Source: an uncultured Opitutia bacterium (GTDB taxonomy: Bacteria > Verrucomicrobiota > Verrucomicrobiia > Opitutales > Opitutaceae). Taken from it: a DNA stretch of 41,905 bases. The notes beneath the pieces were generated by a model. That model searched no databases, was not told where the DNA came from, and saw only the letters and a program-made list of their open reading frames with translations. Position 1 is the first letter of the stretch. Each line of letters starts with the position of its first letter. Of this stretch, positions 32,925 to 41,116 are shown one piece after another. The position numbers and the translations under genes were made by a program. Location: assembly GCA_903881475.1 (NCBI GenBank), contig CAIRTK010000014.1, positions 1 to 41,905 of the forward strand, in the 5' to 3' direction.

Positions 32925-33109
32925 GGGCGGGGAAAGAGGAAATTTTAAAGTTGAAAGGCTCAGGGAACGAAAGATTTAGCACAGGTCATGAATACATTGA
33001 TTGTCGATTCACCGGGTGCCAAGTGATCGCCGTGTGACCCGAGGATGTTTTGAGCACCCGCGCAAATTTCACCTTTCAACCGCAGCGATCAGGCTTTGGA
33101 CTCAGGTCC

Positions 33110-33850
33110 ATGAATCCACTGCGAGTCATCGTCTGGGGCGAAAACGTCCATGAGCACAAAAACGCCAAGGTCGGCGCGATCTATCCCCGTGGCATGCACA
33201 CGGCCATTGCCGACGGTGTGCGGGAACTGTTGCCTGAGGCGAGCGTGACCACCGCCACGCTGCAGGAGCCCGAACACGGACTGACGAAAGAGCGGCTGGC
33301 GGCGACGGATGTGCTGACCTGGTGGGGTCACATGGCCCACGATAAGGTGAGCGACGAGATTGTGGACCGCGTTCAAAAGCGCGTGCTCGAGGGGATGGGG
33401 CTGATCGTTTTGCACTCCGGGCATTACTCGAAGATTTTCAAGCGGCTGCTGGGCACGACCTGCTCGCTGACCTGGCGCGAAGCCGATGAGCGCGAGCGGC
33501 TCTGGGTCTGCAATCCCGGGCATCCGATCGCCCGGGGCATCGACCGCCATTTCGAACTGCCGCAGGAGGAGATGTATGGCGAGCCCTTCGCGATTCCCGA
33601 GCCCGAAGAGCAGGTCTTCATCTCATGGTTCGAGGGCGGGGAAGTGTTTCGCAGCGGTTGCTGCTGGCATCGGGGTAACGGCAGGATCTTCTACTTCCGT
33701 CCCGGGCACGAAACCTACCCGACGTACCACGACCGGAATGTCCGCCGGGTCATCGCCAACGCCGTGGACTGGGCCCGGCCGCAGGGCGTCTGGGTGGACT
33801 CCTGCCCCAACGCGAAGACGCCCCTGGAGAAAATCGCGCCGAAGGGGTGA
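33110..33850 (+). CDS. ThuA-like domain protein (trehalose-utilisation family)
   Basis: This 246-residue protein is of the ThuA/class I glutamine-amidotransferase-like fold. Features include [15 protein letters not shown] at the start, a central [34 protein letters not shown], and [19 protein letters not shown], all typical of ThuA relatives common in Planctomycetes and Verrucomicrobia. It has no obvious signal peptide. The family is tied to sugar metabolism, but its biochemical role is poorly defined. TTG 33050 extends the frame, but ATG 33110 begins the conserved core. Neighbours give no functional hint. The 185-bp gap upstream shows no clear promoter. Confidence 0.85.
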   Translation: MNPLRVIVWGENVHEHKNAKVGAIYPRGMHTAIADGVRELLPEASVTTATLQEPEHGLTKERLAATDVLTWWGHMAHDKVSDEIVDRVQKRVLEGMGLIVLHSGHYSKIFKRLLGTTCSLTWREADERERLWVCNPGHPIARGIDRHFELPQEEMYGEPFAIPEPEEQVFISWFEGGEVFRSGCCWHRGNGRIFYFRPGHETYPTYHDRNVRRVIANAVDWARPQGVWVDSCPNAKTPLEKIAPKG

Positions 33851-33864
33851 GGTCCTCCTGGGGG

Positions 33865-34030
33865 AGAAGTTCGAAGGTCAAAGTTCGAAATCCGAAGGAA
33901 GCCGGAAATTCAAATCCTTGAATTCCAAGCCAACGACGGTCGTGGCGGCCCAACTGCGCTGGGTGCACTGGACTGCCTAACCTGTGCTATCAGTCCGAAA
34001 TTTTCGAGTTTCGGATTCGATCTTCGAGCT
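33865..34030. repeat. Degenerate palindrome of TTCGAA-type units
   Basis: AAGTTCGAAGGTCAAAGTTC and then GAAATCCGAAG (33867-33897) face TTCGGATTCGATCTTCGAGC and TT (34010-34030) in inverse orientation, with one arm carrying an extra 8-nt unit. The element fills most of the gap between the convergent ThuA-like and PPIase genes and ends 5 bp before the PPIase stop. The pairing is imperfect. Confidence 0.45.
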
Positions 34031-34034
34031 TACC

Positions 34035-35024
34035 TCAGTAGTGCTTCACGTAGCCGTCGCGCCGCAGGCGCTCGAGCCAGCGCTCTTGGCTGACTTGGGC
34101 CATCTGCTGCACCAGGATGCGCTCAATCTGGTCGCGCACGTCATCCAGCGGCTGAATGCCGGCGAATTTCCGGTCCTCGGCAAACAAGAGATAGCAGCCG
34201 TCGGGGGTGACCACGGGAGCGGAAATCTCGCCCTTCTTGAGGGCGAAGAGCGGTTCGCTGAATTCCGGCTTGAAGTCGGGGCGCTTCGTCCAGCCCCAGT
34301 CGCCGCCCTTGGCGCGGCGTGAGTCCTCGCTGAATTCCTTGGCCAGGTCCTCGAATTTGACGCCGGCATTGAACCGCGCCACCACGACGTCGGCCTTGGC
34401 CCGCAGGGATTCGTCGGTATCGTTCGGTCCGCGTTTGAACTGGATGAGGCGCAGGTGCACGCTGTCCTCCTGGAAGAACCGGTCCTTGTTTTCGCGGTAA
34501 AAGGTCTCGATGCGCACGGGGCTGATGAGCGTCTGGCTCTTCCGCTGCATCTGGCGCATGTAGCCGTAGATGATGTCCTCCTCCACCTCCTTCTTATAGT
34601 CGTTCAGGGTGGTGTTGCGGGAGTGCAGGTAGGCGAGGAATTTGGAGCGGTCGTTGTCGAACTGCTCGGTCTGGATATCCGCGATGCGGCTTTCGACATA
34701 GCTGGCGGGGATGTGTTTTTTCTCGTCCTTCCGGAATTCCTTCACGATCAGCACCCGGTCGATGAGCTGCTGGATGATGTCGTCCTGCAGGGCCTCCAGC
34801 TTTTCGTTGAATTCCTTCTCATTGCGGGCCTCGCGCTGGAGCTGCGGGATCAGGGGCGTGATTTCGCGGCGGACGTCATCCACGGTGATGACCTTGTCCT
34901 CGGCAATGGCCGCAATGCCGTTGGCAAACCTCAGGTTCAGGTTGTCGGGCGGGGTTTGAGCCAGGCCGGCGGAGGTGAATCCGGCGGCGAGCAGGGCGAA
35001 AAGGAAACGACGGCCTGTCATCAT
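34035..35024 (-). CDS. Exported peptidylprolyl isomerase (parvulin/SurA-like)
   Basis: This 329-residue protein has a signal peptide (MMTGRRFLFALLAAGFTSAGLAQ). A SurA-N-like helical chaperone region (about 35-170) includes AEDKVITVDDVRREITPLIP. One parvulin domain (about 188-285) carries the hallmark FSEDSRRAKGGDWGW. It probably assists folding of outer-membrane or periplasmic proteins. SurA usually has two parvulin domains, so this is SurA-like with one. The start codon at 35024 overlaps the Mfd stop (ATGA), indicating translational coupling to mfd. The start 43 codons upstream is rejected because it runs through mfd. Confidence 0.9.
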   Translation of the reverse strand: MMTGRRFLFALLAAGFTSAGLAQTPPDNLNLRFANGIAAIAEDKVITVDDVRREITPLIPQLQREARNEKEFNEKLEALQDDIIQQLIDRVLIVKEFRKDEKKHIPASYVESRIADIQTEQFDNDRSKFLAYLHSRNTTLNDYKKEVEEDIIYGYMRQMQRKSQTLISPVRIETFYRENKDRFFQEDSVHLRLIQFKRGPNDTDESLRAKADVVVARFNAGVKFEDLAKEFSEDSRRAKGGDWGWTKRPDFKPEFSEPLFALKKGEISAPVVTPDGCYLLFAEDRKFAGIQPLDDVRDQIERILVQQMAQVSQERWLERLRRDGYVKHY

Positions 35025-38000
35025 GGAGTGGGCAGATTGTTCAGAAATGAGACGATTTCCCGCAAACGTAGAAGGGGCCCGGGGGCGGTCAACCTTGGAA
35101 ACCGGGTGCCGACCTGCACCCAATCGTCCCGGCGACCGCTGTTTCGCAGGCACTTCAAGCGGCTGGCCTCCGATTCGACGGAGAGGAGTCCCTTTTGTTC
35201 CGCCCTAATCCGGATTTCCGTGACGAGCAGGAGGGCCTTCACTTCCTCGCCGAACTTGCCGAAGCGGTCGCGCAGGTCACCCTCGATCTGCCGGAGGACG
35301 GGCAGGGTATCGGCCATGGCTAGCTTGCGGTAGAAATCGATGCGTAACCGTGTTTCGCCGATGTAGTTGAGGGGGATGCGGGCCTGGATTTTGGGGATCT
35401 CGGCGGCGCCGGCCTCGTCCTCAGCATCCTTGATGGCGGTATACCCATCCTGATGCCGGCCGCGGCTGGATTCGGCCCGGGTGCCGACGGTCTCGCCCAC
35501 GAAGACAAAGTCTAGTTTTACATTGGCGCGGATCGCGGCGGCGGTCTTTTCGCCCTTGAGCCGGGCGACCGACTGGCGGAGCAGCTGGCAGTAGAGCTCG
35601 AATCCCACCCCGACGATATGGCCGCTTTGCTCGGCGCCCAGGAGGTTGCCGGCCCCGCGCAGCTCCAGGTCGCGCATGGCGATCCGGAATCCTGCGCCGA
35701 GCTGGTTGTGCTGCCGCATGGCCGAAAGCCGCTGGCGGGCGATGTCGAGCAGGCGGGTGTGGCGGTGCAGCAGCAGATAGGCGTAGGCCTGGTGCTTGAA
35801 CCGGCCGACGCGGCCCCGGAGCTGGTAGAGCTGGGACAGCCCGAAGCGGTCGGCGCCCTCGATGATGATCGTGTTGCAGTTCGGGATATCGAGCCCGCTC
35901 TCGATGATGGTCGTGCAGACGAGCACCTGGTAACGCCCGGCGACGAACTCGGTCATCACGCGCTCCAGCTCGGCGGCCGCCATCTGCCCGTGGCCCACGC
36001 CGACGGTGAGGTCGGGCATGAGCTGCCGCAGCTGCGCGGCCACAAGGTCGATCGTCTGGACCCGGTTGTGGAGGTAGAAAACCTGCCCACCGCGGCGAAT
36101 TTCGTGGCGCACGGCGTCGACCACGACCTTCTCCTCGTAGGTCTTGACGATGGTCTGGATCGGATGGCGGTTGGTCGGGGCGGTCTCGATCACGCTCAGG
36201 TCGCGCGCCCCGGTCAGGGCCATGTAGAGCGTGCGGGGAATGGGCGTGGCGCTCATCGAGAGCACGTCGACGGTCGCGCGCAGGGCCTTGAAGCGTTCCT
36301 TGTGCTTCACGCCGAAGCGCTGCTCCTCGTCGATCACGACGAGCCCGAGTTCGCGGAACTTCACGTCGGCCTGCAGCAGGCGGTGCGTGCCGATCAGGAT
36401 GTCGACCTGGCCCTCCGCCGTGGCCGCGAGGATCTTGGCCAGCTCGGCGCGAGTGCGGAAGCGGCTGAGCATTTCCACGGCCACGGGGTAGCCGGCCATG
36501 CGCTCGCGAAAGGTGTTCAGGTGCTGCTGCGCCAGCACGGTGGTGGGCACGAGCACGGCGACCTGCCGGCCGCTCTGTACCGCCTTGAAGGCGGCGCGGA
36601 TCGCGACCTCGGTCTTGCCGAAGCCGACGTCGCCGCAGATCAGCCGGTCCATCGGCCGGGTGCGTTCCATGTCGGCCTTGGACTCCTGGATGGCCCGCAG
36701 CTGGTCGCGGGTCTCGGTGAAGGGGAACGACGCCTCGAATTCCTTCTGCCAGGTCGTGTCGGGCGGGAACGCATGGCCAGGCTGCGCCTCGCGTGCGGCA
36801 TGGATCCGCAGCAGCTCGGCGGCGAGGTCGACGGTCGCATGTTCCGCGGCCTTGCGGGCCTTTTCCCAGCGGCCGGAGCCGATCCGGCCCAGTTGCGGGC
36901 GCGTCTTGCCGAGGCCCACGTAGCGGCTGATGAGATGGGATTCCTGCAGCGGCACATGCAGGGTCACATGGTCGTCGAACTCGAGCGAGATGACCTCGCG
37001 CAGGCCCTGGGCGGTGTCGAGCTTGGTCAGGCCGCGGTAGAGCGCGATGCCGTGCTGGAGGTGCACGACGAAGTCGCCCTCGACGAGCTCGGAAAAATCG
37101 AGGAGCTGGTCGATCTGCGCCCGCTGGGCCGTCAGGCGCGGATTGAGGGCCGGCCGGCGCTGGCGCTGGCGGCCGAAGACCTCGGTCTCCGTGACCACGA
37201 CCAGGCCGGCGGCGCCATTGGGAATCGTGGACCATTCCAGAGCAGGCAGGGCGATTCTATCGGATGAACCGTCCGCGGACAGACGCGGCTCATCCGGAGG
37301 ATTCGCCCTACCACCAAATGTGACACGAAACCCCTCATTGAGAGTGCCGCGCAGAAACCGCGGCTTGATGCGCTTCAGGGCGGAATCCCCGGCGAGGATT
37401 TCCTGGATGCGCTGTTCCTCGCCCTCCTTCGAGGCCACCAGCAGGATCGCGTAGCCGGCTTTGCGCCAGTCGGCCACCTGCAGCAGAAACCGATGCCGGG
37501 CCTCCTCCTCGACCTGCAGGCGTTCCTGCGCGAACAGGGCGTCGTCCGGATATGAGCGGTGATGGGCCAGGCTTTCCGTGTCCCAGGTGGCCTCGGTCGC
37601 CCCGTGTTCGAACAAGACACTGGCCTCATCCAGGTCGCTCACGCCGTAGACCGCCGCGCAGCGTGCGAGCAGCGGCGCGAGGGGATCGGTGCCCTCGCGG
37701 GTGAACGCGCCGAATTCCTCATCCAGGGAGGCCGGCTCGATGAACGCGAGGTGCGTGCCGGTGGAGAGGTAGTCGGCCAGGCCGGTGGATGACTCGGCGA
37801 GTTTCACACGCGGCGATGCCGAGAGCGTGATGCTTTCCACCCCGGCGCCGGACCGCTGGGTCACGGGGTCGAATTCGCGGATTTCCTCGAGCTCATCGCC
37901 GAAGAAATCGAGCCGGTAGGGCTGGTTGGCCGTGACGGGATAAACGTCGATGATGCCGCCGCGGATGGCGTAGTGGCCGGGCGCCTCGCAGACGGCCTCG

Positions 38001-38470
38001 GAATCATAGTCGAGCAGCTGGAGTTGCTCGAGCAGCCCGTGGAAGGACTGCTTTTGTCCGCGCTGGAGGATGAGCTCCCGCGTGGAAAATTCTTCCAGGG
38101 CGGGCACGGGCTGGAGCAGGGCGGCGGGCGTCGTGATGACCACGAGCGTGTCCGGTGCGGCGGCCAGGGCGCGGGTGGCCCGCAGGCGGGAGAGCACGGT
38201 GAGGCGGTCGCTGGACGCGGCGAACGCCTCGCGCATGTCACGGCTGTCGGCGAGCGACTCGGGGAACACGAGGGTCTGCAGCGGGCGCGAGCCGCCCGCC
38301 GCGTGATGAAAGAAGGCGACATCCTCGGCGAGGTGCTCCGCGGTCTTCAGATCCTCGGCCACCACGAGCCACACGGGCGCCACCCGGGCGCGCGCCAGCT
38401 CGGCGAGGACCGCGCCGCGGGCGGCGGGGCAGACGCCGGTGAACTTGAATCGCGGGAGGACGGGGGGCAT
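35021..38470 (-). CDS. mfd: Transcription-repair coupling factor
   Basis: This 1149-residue DNA translocase displaces stalled RNA polymerase and recruits UvrA. It has the UvrB-like N-terminal module (GHYAIRGGIIDVYPV), the RNA-polymerase-interaction domain (SELVEGDFVVHLQHGIALYR), and RecG-like motor domains with Walker A GDVGFGKTE (Lys619), DEEQ at 714-717, SMSATPIPRTL, and the TRG-like LELRGAGNLLGAEQSGH. A C-terminal TRCF domain follows. ATG 38470 is preferred over 38524, which starts in repeat sequence. Residues 387-409 are encoded by a palindromic repeat and look like an insertion in the linker before the RNA-polymerase-interaction domain. It is co-transcribed with rnc and the PPIase. Confidence 0.96.
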   Translation of the reverse strand: MPPVLPRFKFTGVCPAARGAVLAELARARVAPVWLVVAEDLKTAEHLAEDVAFFHHAAGGSRPLQTLVFPESLADSRDMREAFAASSDRLTVLSRLRATRALAAAPDTLVVITTPAALLQPVPALEEFSTRELILQRGQKQSFHGLLEQLQLLDYDSEAVCEAPGHYAIRGGIIDVYPVTANQPYRLDFFGDELEEIREFDPVTQRSGAGVESITLSASPRVKLAESSTGLADYLSTGTHLAFIEPASLDEEFGAFTREGTDPLAPLLARCAAVYGVSDLDEASVLFEHGATEATWDTESLAHHRSYPDDALFAQERLQVEEEARHRFLLQVADWRKAGYAILLVASKEGEEQRIQEILAGDSALKRIKPRFLRGTLNEGFRVTFGGRANPPDEPRLSADGSSDRIALPALEWSTIPNGAAGLVVVTETEVFGRQRQRRPALNPRLTAQRAQIDQLLDFSELVEGDFVVHLQHGIALYRGLTKLDTAQGLREVISLEFDDHVTLHVPLQESHLISRYVGLGKTRPQLGRIGSGRWEKARKAAEHATVDLAAELLRIHAAREAQPGHAFPPDTTWQKEFEASFPFTETRDQLRAIQESKADMERTRPMDRLICGDVGFGKTEVAIRAAFKAVQSGRQVAVLVPTTVLAQQHLNTFRERMAGYPVAVEMLSRFRTRAELAKILAATAEGQVDILIGTHRLLQADVKFRELGLVVIDEEQRFGVKHKERFKALRATVDVLSMSATPIPRTLYMALTGARDLSVIETAPTNRHPIQTIVKTYEEKVVVDAVRHEIRRGGQVFYLHNRVQTIDLVAAQLRQLMPDLTVGVGHGQMAAAELERVMTEFVAGRYQVLVCTTIIESGLDIPNCNTIIIEGADRFGLSQLYQLRGRVGRFKHQAYAYLLLHRHTRLLDIARQRLSAMRQHNQLGAGFRIAMRDLELRGAGNLLGAEQSGHIVGVGFELYCQLLRQSVARLKGEKTAAAIRANVKLDFVFVGETVGTRAESSRGRHQDGYTAIKDAEDEAGAAEIPKIQARIPLNYIGETRLRIDFYRKLAMADTLPVLRQIEGDLRDRFGKFGEEVKALLLVTEIRIRAEQKGLLSVESEASRLKCLRNSGRRDDWVQVGTRFPRLTAPGPLLRLREIVSFLNNLPTP
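37245..37312. repeat. Palindromic element inside the mfd coding sequence (GGTAGGGCG family)
   Basis: GGCAGGGCGATTCTATCGG and on to 37271 pairs with the inverse arm at 37286-37312, matching 21 of 27 positions around a 14-nt centre that contains CCGCGG. On the coding strand it begins GGTAGGGCG, the same opening as the hairpin at 9763. It stays in frame and encodes Mfd residues 387-409, a Pro/Asp/Ser-rich stretch. Confidence 0.7.
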
Positions 38471-38476
38471 CAGGAA

Positions 38477-38566
38477 AATCGCGGAAACGCGGAAGAACGG
38501 AAACGCGGAAGCGGACGAAGGCAAAGGCCCATTTCCGGGCTTCCGTCCCTCCGCGTTCCCGTGATT
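38477..38566. repeat. Palindrome of CGCGGAA units between rnc and mfd
   Basis: AATCGCGGAAACGCGGAAG and on to 38503 faces CTTCCGTCCCTCCGCGTTCC through 38566 in inverse orientation, matching 22 of 27 positions around a 36-nt centre. CGCGGAA(A/G) recurs three times in the left arm. The right arm runs into the rnc stop codon (38565-38567). The spacer separates rnc and mfd in an otherwise compact run and resembles the 9-bp-unit palindromes at 10590, 12983 and 20126. Confidence 0.65.
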
Positions 38567-39260
38567 ACGACTCGGCCTTCAGCGCCTCGAGGGCGGCGAG
38601 CGCGGCGGCTTCCTCGGCCAGTTTTTTCGAGGTGCCGCGGCCGGAGCCGAGCCGGTGCGAGAGGAGAAAGACGGCGACCTCGTATTCGCGGGCATGATCG
38701 GCGCCCTCGACGTGGGTGACCTCGTAGCGCAGGGCGTCGTTGCCATGGCGCGGCTGGACGAGTTCCTGCAGGCGGCCCTTCGGATTGTCGGAGCTTTCCA
38801 CGGCCAGCCGGGCCGGGAGGGAGCCGTAAAGGTCCAGCACGACCCGGCGGACGGTGGGCAGGTCGCTGTCGAGATAGAGCGCGCCGATCACGGCCTCCAG
38901 CGCGTCCTCGAGGGCCGAGGCGCGGGTGCGGCCGCCGCCGGCCTCCTCGCTGCCGCCGAGGCGCAGGCAGGACTCGAGGCCGACCTCGCGGGCGAGCAGG
39001 GCGAGAAAGGCGCCCTTGGTGAGCGAGGCCCGGCGCTGGCTGAGCACGCCCTCGCGGTCGGCCGGGTAAAGCTGGAAGAGCGCCTCGGTGAGCACGAGCT
39101 GCAGCACGGCATCGCCGAGGAATTCCAGCCGCTGGTTGCTCTCGCCGGCCCCGGGGTGGTCCTGGAGCCACGACGGGTGGGTGACGGCGCGTTCCAGCCG
39201 CGCGGGATCGCGAAAGGTGTAGGCGAGGCGCGCCTGCAGCTGGGTGAGGGCGACGCTCAT
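38565..39260 (-). CDS. rnc: Ribonuclease III
   Basis: This 231-residue double-stranded-RNA endonuclease takes part in rRNA maturation and RNA turnover. The signature QRLEFLGDAVLQLV holds Glu46 and Asp50; the other acidic pair is Asp119 and Glu122 in ALEDALEAVIGALYLD. A double-stranded-RNA-binding domain follows (from about NPKGRLQELVQ to the end, with GTSKKLAEEAAALAALEAL). ATG 39260 is chosen because it begins a normal N-terminus and overlaps the permease stop by 4 nt (ATGA). Translation is therefore probably coupled to an ABC-2 permease gene, an unrelated function. Confidence 0.95.
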   Translation of the reverse strand: MSVALTQLQARLAYTFRDPARLERAVTHPSWLQDHPGAGESNQRLEFLGDAVLQLVLTEALFQLYPADREGVLSQRRASLTKGAFLALLAREVGLESCLRLGGSEEAGGGRTRASALEDALEAVIGALYLDSDLPTVRRVVLDLYGSLPARLAVESSDNPKGRLQELVQPRHGNDALRYEVTHVEGADHAREYEVAVFLLSHRLGSGRGTSKKLAEEAAALAALEALKAES

Positions 39261-40045
39261 GAGCTGGCGCTGGAATAGCGGCGCAGGCCGCGGTGGAAGA
39301 CGAAGACCGCGGCGCCCAGCCACAGCAACGCGGCGGCGAGCAGGGCGAGGGCCCACACCGGCTGGAAGCCGTGCAGGAGGGTCTGCGCCGGGGCGTTGCT
39401 CACGACGACGACGGGCAGCAGCCAGACGAACACGAGGCTCGCGAGGCCGCGGAACGCCTCGCGGGGCAGGCGGGAGAATTCCGACAGCGTGAAGTAGATG
39501 CCCTCGATGCCCTGGGCGCTGGTGATCCAGAAGGCGACGGAGATGGACAGCACCAGCATGCTGTAGTGGATGACGAGGCCGCAGGCGATCATCACGGCAT
39601 AAAGGGCGAGATCGGCGGCCGACGGGTGCAGCCCGAGCCGGTGGGCGGAATAGGCGACGACCCCCATGGCGACAAACGAATTGAGGATGCCGTCCAGGTC
39701 GAGCTTGCGTGTCGAGGCCATGAACAGGATGTTGCCGGGCTGGGCCAGGAAGAAGTCGAAGTAGCCGCTGCGGATGTTGCGGCCCAGCTCGAAGATGCTG
39801 CTCCAGAAAAATCCCATGAGGAAGCGCTGGACCAGCAGCGAGGTGCCGACGAGGAGCAGCATCTCGTACTTGCTCCAGCCGGCGATGGAGTTGGTGTGAT
39901 CGTAGATCACGGAGATCATGAGCAAATTGACGCTCATCCAGAACAACTCGACCGTCGCCCAGAGAAAGAAATCGAAGCGGAACATCAGCGTCCGCACGAT
40001 GGAATAGCGGGCGCTGGCCAGCCAGATTTGCAGGTAGCGGGTCAT
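39257..40045 (-). CDS. ABC-2 family transporter permease (DUF990 / ABC2_membrane_6 type)
   Basis: This 262-residue membrane protein has about six hydrophobic segments. A short basic N-terminus (MTRYLQIWLASARYSIVRTL) leads into the first helix, and IRSGYFDFFLAQPGNILFM is the cytosolic motif typical of this permease family, with its gene partner showing the related IRNGLINQFLLKPINYFL. The two permeases probably form a heterodimeric channel for an ABC exporter of unknown substrate. No ABC ATPase gene lies in the window. Its stop overlaps the rnc start, and a palindrome separates it from the partner permease. Confidence 0.85.
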   Translation of the reverse strand: MTRYLQIWLASARYSIVRTLMFRFDFFLWATVELFWMSVNLLMISVIYDHTNSIAGWSKYEMLLLVGTSLLVQRFLMGFFWSSIFELGRNIRSGYFDFFLAQPGNILFMASTRKLDLDGILNSFVAMGVVAYSAHRLGLHPSAADLALYAVMIACGLVIHYSMLVLSISVAFWITSAQGIEGIYFTLSEFSRLPREAFRGLASLVFVWLLPVVVVSNAPAQTLLHGFQPVWALALLAAALLWLGAAVFVFHRGLRRYSSASS

Positions 40046-40047
40046 GG

Positions 40048-40160
40048 GAAGATTTTCGATTTTGGATTCCCGATTTTCGATTTGGCGCAGGCGTGGCGTC
40101 AGGGTGGGGTGAAAGACTTGAGGGGAATTGAAAATCAGGAATCCAAAATCAAAAATTTTC
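40048..40160. repeat. Palindrome of GAAAATC units between the two permease genes
   Basis: GAAGATTTTCGATTTTGG and on to 40078 is repeated inverted at 40130-40160, matching 28 of 31 positions around a 51-nt centre. It fills the whole gap between the permease genes, abutting the stop codon of one (40161-40163) and lying 2 bp from the start of the other. AT-rich arms in a GC-rich genome mark it as distinct from the surrounding genes. Confidence 0.85.
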
Positions 40161-40961
40161 TCAGCCGCCGACGGCGGTGTGGCGGCGCAGGCCGCGGGTC
40201 CAGAGGAACTGGTTCAAGCCGAGGAGGATGACGACCCAACCGAGCTGGATGCCGAGGCCCTGCCAGACCGCCCCGAGGTCGTGAATGCGGCCGGTGAAGA
40301 TCGCGGCGGGAAAGTAGGTCTGGTAGTAAAACGGGAGCAGCTGGGCGAGCCGGTAGGCCCACCCGGGCAGCAGGTCGAGGGGAAACATCTGTCCGCCGAG
40401 GATGGATTCGACGGCCATGGAAAGGATCACGAAGCCCTGGATTTCCAGGAACCAGAACGTCAGCAAGCCGAAGCAGTAGGCGATGCTGAACTGGATGAGG
40501 GCGGCGAACGCCATCGCCACGACGCCGAGCGGGATCCGCCACAGGTCGGTCGGGAGGGTGAGATAATCCCGGAGCAGCGGCACGGCGACCAGCAGGGGCA
40601 GCAGGATGAGCACGCCGGTGACCAGCCGGGCGGCGACGAAGATGCTGAAGCGGTAGAGGAAGTAATTGATGGGCTTCAGGAGGAACTGGTTGATGAGCCC
40701 GTTGCGGATTTCCTCGCTGATCTGGTAGTCCTCGTTGAATGCGCCGACGAAGAACTGCATCACGAGCATCACAAGGAAGTAGGTGAGCGTCTGGCCGAAG
40801 CTGAAGCCGCCGATGCTGCGGGTGCCGGAATAGGCGGCGCCCCACAGGATGAACACGACCGCCAGGTGGAACAGCGAGAAGAAGCCCCGCACCGCGAAAT
40901 TCCAGCGGTACACGAGGTTGCTCTGCAGGCCGATCAGGAAGGCGTGGCGGTATTTGTTCAA
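40161..40961 (-). CDS. ABC-2 family transporter permease, partner of the downstream permease
   Basis: This 266-residue polytopic protein has about six hydrophobic segments, including WNFAVRGFFSLFHLAVVFIL, the motif EEIRNGLINQFLLKPINYFL, and QMFPLDLLPGWAYRLAQLLP. It is related to the neighbouring permease and probably its heterodimer partner. The start is uncertain. The frame is open to ATG 41060, but its first 33 codons are largely repeat sequence (40969-41001). TTG 40961 gives MNKYRHAFLIGLQSN, matching the partner's N-terminus, and is preferred even though no Shine-Dalgarno is visible. Confidence 0.83.
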   Translation of the reverse strand: MNKYRHAFLIGLQSNLVYRWNFAVRGFFSLFHLAVVFILWGAAYSGTRSIGGFSFGQTLTYFLVMLVMQFFVGAFNEDYQISEEIRNGLINQFLLKPINYFLYRFSIFVAARLVTGVLILLPLLVAVPLLRDYLTLPTDLWRIPLGVVAMAFAALIQFSIAYCFGLLTFWFLEIQGFVILSMAVESILGGQMFPLDLLPGWAYRLAQLLPFYYQTYFPAAIFTGRIHDLGAVWQGLGIQLGWVVILLGLNQFLWTRGLRRHTAVGG

Positions 40962-40968
40962 AGGGAGC

Positions 40969-41001
40969 AGCGAGTAGTGAGTAGCGCGTAGCGAGTAGCG
41001 C
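40969..41001. repeat. AGTAGCG tandem repeat upstream of the permease gene
   Basis: AGCGAGTAGTGAGTAGCGCG followed by TAGCGAGTAGCGC is an imperfect tandem array of GTAG(C/T)G-type units. It lies just upstream of the likely TTG start of the permease, in the 155-bp gap after parA. The rest of that gap (41002-41116) holds a modest GC hairpin around 41021-41046 and no gene. Confidence 0.55.
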
Positions 41002-41116
41002 AAGCGTACGAAATGGGCGCAAACGCCCCATGGCGGGGTTTCGCGCGGGCGAAGAACCAAGGACAGGCGGGAGGCGCGATGGACCCGGCTGCGGGTGGCC
41101 CGGTGCGCGCTCCTTG

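Noticed and set aside
35618-37267. 549-codon plus-strand frame over mfd
   Set aside because: Antisense shadow of a highly conserved gene; no domain recognised.
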